Assembly (NCBI GenBank): GCA_945871815.1
Contig: CAMBXM010000024.1
Location: 1-33,682 of the forward strand
Reading direction: 5' to 3'
Length of the DNA stretch: 33,682 nt
Source of the DNA: Singulisphaera sp. GP187
Lineage (GTDB): Bacteria > Planctomycetota > UBA1135 > UBA2386
Numbering within the stretch: the first letter of the stretch is position 1; every line of letters begins with the position of its first letter. Positions 23,258 through 29,991 of the stretch are shown in pieces. The position numbers were made by a program, and so were the translations under genes. Below the pieces are notes generated by a model, which saw only the letters and a program-made list of their open reading frames with translations, had not been told where the DNA came from and did no database searches.

Positions 23258-24481
23258 GTGCCCATCTTCGAGTACAAGGCCGTAGGCCCGGACAACAAGA
23301 CCAAGAAAGGCATGATCGACGCGGACACCCCGCGCGACGCACGCCTGAAGCTCAAGAAGGAGCGGCTCTACGTCACCGACCTGAACGAGCGGGGCAAGGA
23401 GGGCGTTCGTCGCGTCCGGATCCGCGGCGTCACCGGCGTCACCACGGTCAACAAACAGCGCATGGAGCAGATCGCCGCGGTGACGCGCCAAATGGCGTCG
23501 CTGCTGCAGGCCGGCATTCCGTTGGCAGAGGCGCTGCGCATGGTCATCGAGCAGGCCCCCGACAAGCGCATCGAGAGCGCGTTCCGCGACATCCGCGAGA
23601 AGGTCACGCAAGGCATGCCCTTTGGCGACGCGGTGCTCCAGCACCCCGCGTACTTCACGCCCCTCTACTCCAACATGGTCAAGGCGGGAGAGTCATCGGG
23701 CGCCCTGGAGCAGGTGCTTGGCCGCCTCGCCGGGTTCTTGCAGGCGCAGACGCGCCTCAAGAACAAGGTCGGGGCAGCCCTGGTCTACCCGACAGTGATG
23801 ATCTGCGTCGGCGTGGTCGTCGTCGCTGTGTTGATGACCTTCGTCGTCCCCAACGTGACCAAGCTCATCCAGAAGCGCGGCCAGGACCTACCGCTGCCGA
23901 CCGAGATCTTGATCGTGACGTCGAACTTCCTCGTCAACTACTGGCTCCTCGTGCTCCTCGGCTTGTTGCTGCTGGTGGTCGCGTTCCAGATGTTCATCAA
24001 CTCGGACAAGGGCCGATTGGTCTGGGACAGGTTCAAACTGTCGGTGCCGGTGTTTGGCGATCTGATGCGCAAGCAGTCGATGGCGCGCTTCGCCGTGACG
24101 CTGTCGACACTGCTCCGATCCGGTGTGCCGGCGCTGCAAGCGATCGAAGTCACGCGCAACGTACTCGACAACAAGATCCTGCAGAACGCTCTGCAGGACG
24201 TGCACGACAAAGTGCTCGAAGGCGCCGACATCAGCACACCGATGAAATCGAGTGGCGCGTTTCCGCCCACGGTCTCCTACATGGTCGGCGTCGGCGAGCA
24301 AGCCGGCAACCTGGAGGAGATGCTCGAGCGCATCGCCGCAACCTACGACGAAGAGGTGGACCTCTCGACACAGAAGCTGACCTCGCTGATCGAACCGCTG
24401 ATCATCGTCATGCTTGCCGTCGTCGTCGCCGGCATTGTCATCGCGATCGTGATGCCGCTGATGCAACTGCAGCGCACCTGA
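23258..24481 (+). CDS. gspF: Type II secretion / type IV pilus inner-membrane platform protein (GspF/PilC family)
   Basis: A 407-aa protein starting at GTG 23258 (VPIFEYKAVGPDNKTKKG), the usual GspF/PilC N-terminus. Two repeats of the T2SSF domain are visible: TRQMASLLQAGIPLAEALRM with MVKAGESSGALEQVLGRLA, and FAVTLSTLLRSGVPALQAIE with MVGVGEQAGNLEEMLERIA. Three membrane segments lie near 170-195 (TVMICVGVVVVAVLMTFVV), 225-250 (LLVLLGLLLLVVAFQMFI) and 380-402 (IIVMLAVVVAGIVIAIVMPL). It connects the ATPase to pilin assembly. It is 22 bp downstream of gspE and in the same operon. No gspG-type pseudopilin follows, so the pilin subunits must be elsewhere. Confidence 0.95.
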   Translation: MPIFEYKAVGPDNKTKKGMIDADTPRDARLKLKKERLYVTDLNERGKEGVRRVRIRGVTGVTTVNKQRMEQIAAVTRQMASLLQAGIPLAEALRMVIEQAPDKRIESAFRDIREKVTQGMPFGDAVLQHPAYFTPLYSNMVKAGESSGALEQVLGRLAGFLQAQTRLKNKVGAALVYPTVMICVGVVVVAVLMTFVVPNVTKLIQKRGQDLPLPTEILIVTSNFLVNYWLLVLLGLLLLVVAFQMFINSDKGRLVWDRFKLSVPVFGDLMRKQSMARFAVTLSTLLRSGVPALQAIEVTRNVLDNKILQNALQDVHDKVLEGADISTPMKSSGAFPPTVSYMVGVGEQAGNLEEMLERIAATYDEEVDLSTQKLTSLIEPLIIVMLAVVVAGIVIAIVMPLMQLQRT

Positions 24482-24560
24482 GCCAGCCGCCAATCGCGGC
24501 GCCAACGGCAAAGCCAACGCACACGTGCAGGCGCTCGGCCGCGAGCCGTATCCTCCGCGC

Positions 24561-25844
24561 ATGCTCGGCTCCCTCGCCCCCCTGTTCGGCGTGCTTCTCG
24601 GTGCGGGCCTCTCGGCGCTGATCGCGCAGGCTCCCGCCACCCGACCGATCTCGCGTTGGCAGCCACCTGGCCATCAGGACCGCGGCCTGCCGAAGCCCGA
24701 CGCCGTCTGGAGCCCGTACGACGAAGGTCCGCAGCATCCGGCCAACCGCGTGTTCGCAGCGATCTGGCTCGCGCGACTGCAGCCAGCGGAGGTCGCCGCT
24801 GCCTTGCCGACCGAGCATTCCGGCGCATCGAAGTTCTTCACCAACGGCTGGTACTTCAAGAAGCGCGACGGCCGCGACGGCGACGAGCGCTGGTTTGGCG
24901 GCGATGGCCTGCAGTTGCCGCGCGAGCGTTTCACCGCAGCAGAATCTGCAGCCCTCATCGACTTGTTGCTCGCGATCGACGGCGAACTCGCCGCCAACCT
25001 TCGTTCGCGGCCGCAGTCGTGCATCTGGTTGCAGAACGACCTGCTCCGCACCGCCCGGCGGTTGCTCGATACCGACGCCAACTCTGAGCTGCTGCTGCCA
25101 CTGCTGCGCGCGGCCGAACGGCTGGCCTTGCCCGCCGCCACACTCGAGGACGCGAGCCTGTCGACCTTTGGGCTCGAGAGCCTCACCGCCGTCGAACCAG
25201 CGCTAGCACACGGGCGCCTGGTCGAACTCGACCGCCGTTCGTCGCGCCTGTTCGACGCCGAGCATTCGCTGCTCTGGTCGCGCGTCTTCGTGCAATGGCC
25301 AGAGACCGCCGAGCCGGACCTTCAGGGCTACCTCGAGGCTGCCGCCAACAAGCTGCAGCCCTCGATCCCGCTGCAGACGCGCGCCGTGCTCATCCAGGGC
25401 CTCGTAGCGATCGACGACCAGGGGCGGCCGCGAGCCACATCCATCGCCATCGACGTGCGCCTGCAGATCTTCGCCAACGCGGATCCACTGTCTGTCGCCA
25501 ACACGACGACGACGCACGACGGCATCGCGTTCCGCGCCTTCTGGCTGGAGCGCCAGACGCTCCGCGAACGCGGCGCCAACCTCAAGTTGTCCGACTTCCG
25601 CGAACTCGCCGACGAAGACCAGGTGCTGTTTCGCGACTACGGCTCGCTGAAGCACACGACCGTCGCCGCCCAATGCTCGTTGTGCCATCGACGCACCGAC
25701 ACTCCAGAGCAAGACCTCGCCGGCTTCCCGGTACTGCGCAGGACCTCCGAGCCCAAAAGCCACATCGCTGCGGACACCCGCCTTCGACGTGCCGAGGCTG
25801 AGTTCGAGCGCTTCCTCGTCGCGCTGCGTTCCGCTGTGAAGTGA
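24561..25844 (+). CDS. Exported protein of unknown function with one CxxCH motif
   Basis: A 427-aa protein. ATG 24561 gives MLGSLAPLFGVLLGAGLSALIAQ, a signal peptide with A-Q at the likely cleavage point; the frame is open back to GTG 24525. I do not recognise the family. The mature part is helical and rich in Ala, Leu and Arg, with a Trp/Gly segment (FFTNGWYFKKRDGRDGDERW) near residue 95. Near the C-terminus the sequence reads AAQCSLCHRRTD, giving C372-x-x-C375-H376, a c-type haem attachment motif. A distal Met ligand is not obvious, so the motif could instead bind a metal or be fortuitous. It lies 79 bp after gspF on the same strand and ends just before an intrinsic terminator, so it may be co-transcribed with the secretion genes; whether it is functionally linked is unknown. 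Confidence 0.72.
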   Translation: MLGSLAPLFGVLLGAGLSALIAQAPATRPISRWQPPGHQDRGLPKPDAVWSPYDEGPQHPANRVFAAIWLARLQPAEVAAALPTEHSGASKFFTNGWYFKKRDGRDGDERWFGGDGLQLPRERFTAAESAALIDLLLAIDGELAANLRSRPQSCIWLQNDLLRTARRLLDTDANSELLLPLLRAAERLALPAATLEDASLSTFGLESLTAVEPALAHGRLVELDRRSSRLFDAEHSLLWSRVFVQWPETAEPDLQGYLEAAANKLQPSIPLQTRAVLIQGLVAIDDQGRPRATSIAIDVRLQIFANADPLSVANTTTTHDGIAFRAFWLERQTLRERGANLKLSDFRELADEDQVLFRDYGSLKHTTVAAQCSLCHRRTDTPEQDLAGFPVLRRTSEPKSHIAADTRLRRAEAEFERFLVALRSAVK

Positions 25845-25849
25845 CGCTC

Positions 25850-25872
25850 AGCCCGCCGGCGCGGGCTTTGTT
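25850..25872 (+). terminator. Intrinsic terminator after the CxxCH-protein gene
   Basis: AGCCCGC (25850-25856), loop CGGC, then GCGGGCT (25861-25867) form a perfect seven-base GC-rich stem followed by TTGTT. It starts six bases after the stop codon at 25842-25844. It probably ends the transcript of the secretin operon and, being palindromic, could also affect transcripts from the right. Confidence 0.8.
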
Positions 25873-25906
25873 CCATCGCCCGCTCCGGTTTGCACAGAAG
25901 CACCCG

Positions 25907-26080
25907 TCACTCGACGTCAGGGGTGTCCAGACCGCGACCAGGGCGTTCGTAGTTGCCGTGCAGACGGTGCCAACAGCCAACGTCGGCAAGAGGATCCCGG
26001 AGTTGCTGCCAGCGCCAGCGGCACGTTCGTCCAGGACCGCAGGGAACGACGATCGCGTCGGGACCGTTTCGGCCGCTCAC
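25907..26080 (-). CDS. Candidate 57-aa small ORF overlapping the protease stop
   Basis: On the minus strand the stop of the lethal-factor-like protease gene reads GGTGAGC, so TGA overlaps a GTG in the next frame (GTGA). From that GTG the frame runs 57 codons to TGA at 25909-25907. The product starts MSGRNGPDAIVVPCGPGRTC and continues with R-W-R-W-Q-Q-L, then G-C-W-H-R-L-H-G-N-Y, ending PDVE. It has three Cys, three Trp and two His. The overlapping start is the usual form of translational coupling. Against it, the third codon positions are less GC-rich than in neighbouring genes, and I do not recognise the product. It could be a real small partner, the tail of a frameshifted C-terminus of the protease, or chance. 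Confidence 0.35.
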   Translation of the reverse strand: MSGRNGPDAIVVPCGPGRTCRWRWQQLRDPLADVGCWHRLHGNYERPGRGLDTPDVE

Positions 26081-27720
26081 CAATTCGTGGCTGCGCGCGC
26101 CGCTGCCGCCGCCTTCGCCGTCGCTTCGACGCGCAGGTCGCCCTCGGGCAACATCGTCGCGGCGATCACCGCATCCTCGGGCCGCCCACAGCGCAGCGCC
26201 ACGTCGATCGCAGCCTCGAGCAACTCCACACGACGAGCGCTTGCGAGCGGATCGCGGTCGACGATCGAAGCGACAAAGTCATGCAACGCGCGATCGACGC
26301 GAAACAACTCAAAGCGTGTGTGCCCGTGCGTGGTCTCGCCGCCAGGTCGCTTGCCGAGACTCACGAATGCCTCGACACCCTGACCAAAGTACTCCGCTTC
26401 GTTGGTGGCCGCGTAGTAGTCAAGGCAGAACCCCTGTTGCTTTGCCTTGTGGTACAGCTCCCGGATGCGCGCCTGATCGACCGGCTTCAGCGCGTAGTAG
26501 TGAACCTGATGGGCCAACTCGTGCACCAGTGTGTCAAACCCATGCTGTGCCGCTTCGTCGAGTGCTTCGATGCCGGTTGCTGCCGACAATCCGCCGATGC
26601 CGCGCACGTCGTCCCACACCCGCCCGTCAAACGTCCGCCGCCCGCGCAGCATCGAACGCGACTCGGAGTCTGTCGTGCGGTCGACTTCGAGCAGGAGATC
26701 GTGTTTGCCGCCGATCACGATCATCCGCTTGAGCCGACTGCCGAATAGCGCCATGGCACGCTCGACCACGGCGCGTCGTGCGCCCGTGAGCTGGTCGTAC
26801 GCAGGCATGAAGTCGGCGATTGGCAGGCTGCCGACATCGGGCGCCGCGAGCGCCGTGCGCAGTCGCGCGAAGGCCTCGTCGCGCATTGCCATGCTGGCCA
26901 GCGTGCGCTGCTGCAACAGTGCTTCCCCGAGCAGTCGATGTACGACCGGATTGTCTGAATCGACAGCGAGGCACGTCGACAGGGCGGCAATGGCCCGGGC
27001 CAGCTCGCCGCGCTGCATGGCAGCGACAGCAGCATGGATCTCGAGCCCGATGACGACAGTGCGCGGGTTCATCAGCCCGGAGCCGAGCCGGAGGTGCGCT
27101 TCGGCATGAAGGGGATCGCGCTCGATGACTGCCTTGTAGACCAAGCCCGCATCCTCGGTCCGCTGCACGCGGAACAGCGCCGACGCCTGCGCCGCCAGCA
27201 AGGGTGCGCTCGGCGCAACAATGCGGCCGGTGTAGTCGGCGGCGCACTGCATCGCCGCCTCGAACTGCCGCGCCCGGATCCGCGCGCGCACCGCCAGCGT
27301 CATCGCCGGCTCGGACAGCGCGTCGCTGAGGAGTGCTTGGTCGGCATAGGCCTGCGCGATCGACGCGCGGCCGAGCAACAGATGCGCGCGACCGAGGCCG
27401 ATGCGCGCGTCCTCGTTGCTGGGTGCCGCCAGCGCTGCGGCCTGAAACGTGCGCCACGACACCACGGGGTCCTCGGCCTCGAGTGCGCGTTCTCCCGCCT
27501 GCACCAACTCGGATGCGGATGCGACCTCGGTCAGCGGCGCCGGCCCAGGTCCTGGTCCCGGCCCAGGCACGAGGAACGGCACCGCCCCCTGCGCCGACAA
27601 CGAGCCCAGAGCGAGGGCAAAGGCCGCAGCGCAGATAGGGTGCGGCGTGGGGCAAGCGCTGGCCCGCTTTGGGGAGGAGTAGGTCACAACGGAACTCGGC
27701 GTCCCGTCGTTTTCGGCCAT
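26077..27720 (-). CDS. Exported TPR protein with anthrax-lethal-factor-like zinc metalloprotease domain
   Basis: A 547-aa protein from ATG 27720; a GTG about 13 codons later would give a shorter leader. The hydrophobic stretch ICAAAFALALGSLSAQG is the signal core. A repeat of Gly-Pro pairs (VPGPGPGPGPAP) follows as a linker. Residues about 65-310 are TPR-like helical repeats (WRTFQAAALAAPSNEDARIG; AHLLLGRASIAQAYADQALL; ALFRVQRTEDAGLVYKAVIE). The C-terminal part contains H400-E401-L-A-H404 in LVHELAHQVHYYAL, and about 37 residues on TNEAEYFGQGVEAFV, whose Glu is the third zinc ligand. HExxH plus T-N-E-A-E-(Y/F)-F is the signature of the anthrax toxin lethal factor catalytic domain (ATLF, gluzincin). 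The protein probably acts outside the cytoplasm; the substrate is unknown. There is no toxin-translocation domain, so toxicity should not be assumed. Confidence 0.85.
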   Translation of the reverse strand: MAENDGTPSSVVTYSSPKRASACPTPHPICAAAFALALGSLSAQGAVPFLVPGPGPGPGPAPLTEVASASELVQAGERALEAEDPVVSWRTFQAAALAAPSNEDARIGLGRAHLLLGRASIAQAYADQALLSDALSEPAMTLAVRARIRARQFEAAMQCAADYTGRIVAPSAPLLAAQASALFRVQRTEDAGLVYKAVIERDPLHAEAHLRLGSGLMNPRTVVIGLEIHAAVAAMQRGELARAIAALSTCLAVDSDNPVVHRLLGEALLQQRTLASMAMRDEAFARLRTALAAPDVGSLPIADFMPAYDQLTGARRAVVERAMALFGSRLKRMIVIGGKHDLLLEVDRTTDSESRSMLRGRRTFDGRVWDDVRGIGGLSAATGIEALDEAAQHGFDTLVHELAHQVHYYALKPVDQARIRELYHKAKQQGFCLDYYAATNEAEYFGQGVEAFVSLGKRPGGETTHGHTRFELFRVDRALHDFVASIVDRDPLASARRVELLEAAIDVALRCGRPEDAVIAATMLPEGDLRVEATAKAAAAARAATNW

Positions 27721-27841
27721 CGCAGGTGCCCAACTGCGGTGCGGTCGCAGGTTCGCGCACGGGCGCCATGGCGCCGAGGTGTTCGAGCTCAGGCAACGCG
27801 CAGCAAGGGCCGATGGCATCGGCGCTGCTGCGTTGCGGCGA

Positions 27842-29062
27842 TCACAGACGGGCGGCGAGGACTTCGATCTTCTCGACGTCCAAGACGCGCAGGCTCTCGA
27901 AGTTTGGCCGGCGACTGGCGCCGATCAGGCCAAGTTCGCAATCGACGAACAGACTCAGGTCGTAGCGACCGCTCTGGCAATTGACCTCGAACAACTGCTT
28001 GCCGCCCTTCTCGACGACGTAGCGGCCGGCGCCGGTCAGACCCTTCACCCAACGCAGGAAGCCGATCGCCTGGAAGCGATCGAGTGCGTCCGGCACGACG
28101 GCCGGCGCCATTTGCGTCAGGCCCTCGACGGGCTTCGGCTGCTCGTCACGAACAATCGTCGCCTCGACGACCCACTGCTGCGTGCCGATGCGACGCTTGA
28201 ACTCCTCGACCAACGGCTTCAGGTCGGCGTCATTCTGAGCCTGCGCGAGCAACTCGTCGGTCGCAGCTGCGATGCCGGCCAGTTTCTGCTCACGCGGTGC
28301 CTTCTTCAGTTCGGTGGCGAAGTCCCCGTGCAGCGCCGCCAGCTTCTCTCGTCGCTCCTTCGCGATCTTCGTGGCTTCGAGATCCTTGGCGATCGCCTCG
28401 ATGCGCGACGTGACCTCGGCCCGCTGCACCTTCTCGAACTCGGCAAAGGCGAGCGTCATCGTCTCTGGTGGGTTGTCGAACACCTGAATCTCGGTGTCGA
28501 GCACCCAGCAAACGGTGCTGGCGTTGCGCACCTTCCACCACTCATCCTGCTCGCCCGTGACCCAGAGTTCCGTGCCTTCTGGCAGCGTGGTGACTGGCGC
28601 CTCTCCCGACTTCGGGCGATAGCGGAAGGCGACGCTCTTGCTCTTGACCGCCACCTTGCCCTCGGCCGTCGGCTCGTTGGCAAAGCTCTTGTGCACGAAG
28701 CCGATCGGGCCGAGCGGCAAGAGGACTTCGCGGAAGCCGGCTTCGCTGCGACCGACGCGTAGGACGGTGTCCTTGGCAACCGTGCCTTCGTAGACCGGCG
28801 AGTTGGCGGTCGGCCAAACGCGCAGCGTCGCCGTAGCCGCCATCACACTTGCCATCCCAGTGCCCTGAATCCCAGCACCCTGAGCGGTAGGCGCCGACGG
28901 CGGCGCGGCAGGATCTGCCGCACTCGGTGCCGGAGTAACGCCGGCTGCTGGAGTGACGGGTGTTGGTGTTGCAGTCGTGTTCTCTTGCGCGATCAGCGCC
29001 GAGGCGAACACCACCGAGAAGAACGTAGGAACCGCACGACCGATCAATGGATGCAGAAACAT
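27842..29062 (-). CDS. Exported protein with two SH3b domains
   Basis: A 406-aa protein. The signal peptide is MFLHPLIGRAVPTFFSVVFA-SALIAQ. Residues about 28-68 are a Pro/Ala/Thr-rich linker. Two bacterial SH3 (SH3b) domains follow at about 73-128 (ATLRVWPTANSPVYEGTVAK ... GFREVLLPLGPIGFVHKSF) and 136-195 (FRYRPKSGEAPVTTLPEGTE ... EWWKVRNASTVCWVLDTEI). Residues about 200-292 form charged helices, likely coiled coil. Residues 293-406 make a beta-rich domain (QQWVVEATIVRDEQ; GGKQLFEVNCQSGRYDLSLF). SH3b domains bind peptidoglycan or peptides, so a periplasmic or envelope role is likely. The start is secured by GGAGGG eight bases upstream. The frame is open a further 350 codons upstream, but that part is antisense shadow. 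No partner is evident. Confidence 0.82.
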   Translation of the reverse strand: MFLHPLIGRAVPTFFSVVFASALIAQENTTATPTPVTPAAGVTPAPSAADPAAPPSAPTAQGAGIQGTGMASVMAATATLRVWPTANSPVYEGTVAKDTVLRVGRSEAGFREVLLPLGPIGFVHKSFANEPTAEGKVAVKSKSVAFRYRPKSGEAPVTTLPEGTELWVTGEQDEWWKVRNASTVCWVLDTEIQVFDNPPETMTLAFAEFEKVQRAEVTSRIEAIAKDLEATKIAKERREKLAALHGDFATELKKAPREQKLAGIAAATDELLAQAQNDADLKPLVEEFKRRIGTQQWVVEATIVRDEQPKPVEGLTQMAPAVVPDALDRFQAIGFLRWVKGLTGAGRYVVEKGGKQLFEVNCQSGRYDLSLFVDCELGLIGASRRPNFESLRVLDVEKIEVLAARL

Positions 29063-29070
29063 GGTAGTAG

Positions 29071-29076
29071 CCCTCC
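29071..29076 (-). promoter_or_regulatory. Strong ribosome binding site of the SH3b-protein gene
   Basis: On the minus strand GGAGGG lies eight bases before the ATG at 29062. It is the clearest Shine-Dalgarno sequence in the window and fixes the start within a much longer open frame. Confidence 0.75.
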
Positions 29077-29249
29077 GGAACCTTCCTGCGCCAGCCGAGC
29101 TCCGGGGACCAAACCGGCGGCAGCACAAGATCGGCGCACCATACCGGGGCAGTGGGCTCGCGCAACGCCAGTCTCCGCCACCCAGGGCCGGGCCAGCGAA
29201 AGCCGCCGCCATGGTGGCAGAATGCCGCTGACCCCTACGCTGCGTGCCG

Positions 29250-29942
29250 ATGCGCCCCTGCGATCTCCCTTGGCTGCCGCGCGCCCTGCAGGTGCTGGAC
29301 CTGCGCAGCACCGACCGCCTGCTCCTTTGCCTGCCCGGCCATGCCGAGGTTGCCAAGGCGGTCGCCATCGCCCTGGGCAGCAAGGGGGAGCTGACGGTTC
29401 TGGAACCCCGCCGGGTGGTGGCCGAGGCCATTGCCGCGGCGCAGCCTGACGCCGAGGTCGTGGCCATGGATGTGGCCGGCAACCACCACTTTGGGGACTT
29501 TGACGCCCTCCTACTGGTGCCCTTCGCGCCACCAGCGCGTCCGGCTGCCGAATGGGCCCGCTTCGTCGCCCGAAACCTCCGCCCCGGGGGGCGCTTTGCG
29601 GTCGATCTCCCGGCGGAGGATCCATGGCCGGACCTCGCGGCGGCGGCCGCCACGGCGCAACTGCCGGCGACCGTGGCGCTGCGTAGCGCCCTGCGCGGGG
29701 TCAGCGAGTCGGACCTGGGAAGCGCCCTGAAGTCAGCCGGATTGCGCCGCGTCGATGCCTTGTTGGGCACGCACCTCGTGGCGTTTGCTTCGCCGTTCGA
29801 GGCCGCGGAGTTGATCGGCGACGCACTCCGGCTGGCCGAGAGCGAGCGTTTGCAGATCGGCTCGGCGCTCGCACATCGGTGCCAAGCAACCGCCGCCGTC
29901 GAGCTGCGCGTGCTCCGCTGTGCCTTCGCCGGCATGCGGTGA
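29250..29942 (+). CDS. Methyltransferase-like Rossmann-fold protein
   Basis: A 230-aa protein (ATG 29250; GTG 29244 two codons earlier is equally possible). The layout follows class I SAM-dependent methyltransferases: LQVLDLRSTDRLLLCLPGHAEVAKAVA as strand 1 with a loop, GELTVLEPRRVVAEAI with an acidic residue ending strand 2, AEVVAMDVAGN, FDALLLVPFAP as strand 4, FVARNLRPGGRFAVDLP as the usual post-motif III block, and LGSALKSAGLRRVDALLG. The glycine-rich motif I (GxGxG) is degenerate (L-P-G-H-A-E), so activity is uncertain. The protein is soluble with no signal. It reads divergently from the SH3b-protein gene and ends 49 bp before the three-domain fusion gene. The substrate is unknown. Confidence 0.65.
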   Translation: MRPCDLPWLPRALQVLDLRSTDRLLLCLPGHAEVAKAVAIALGSKGELTVLEPRRVVAEAIAAAQPDAEVVAMDVAGNHHFGDFDALLLVPFAPPARPAAEWARFVARNLRPGGRFAVDLPAEDPWPDLAAAAATAQLPATVALRSALRGVSESDLGSALKSAGLRRVDALLGTHLVAFASPFEAAELIGDALRLAESERLQIGSALAHRCQATAAVELRVLRCAFAGMR

Positions 29943-29991
29943 CGCTCACGCTGCGCTCGCGCGCTGTCTGGTGGCGCGGTATGCCCTCCGT

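Noticed and set aside
27541-27585. GC-rich repetitive stretch in the protease gene
   Set aside because: It simply encodes alternating Gly-Pro residues of a linker after the signal peptide, not a separate DNA repeat element.
27762-27775. Perfect 14-base palindrome GGCGCCATGGCGCC upstream of the protease gene
   Set aside because: It lies in the short space before the start and could be an operator, but such GC-only palindromes arise easily at this base composition and no second copy was noticed.
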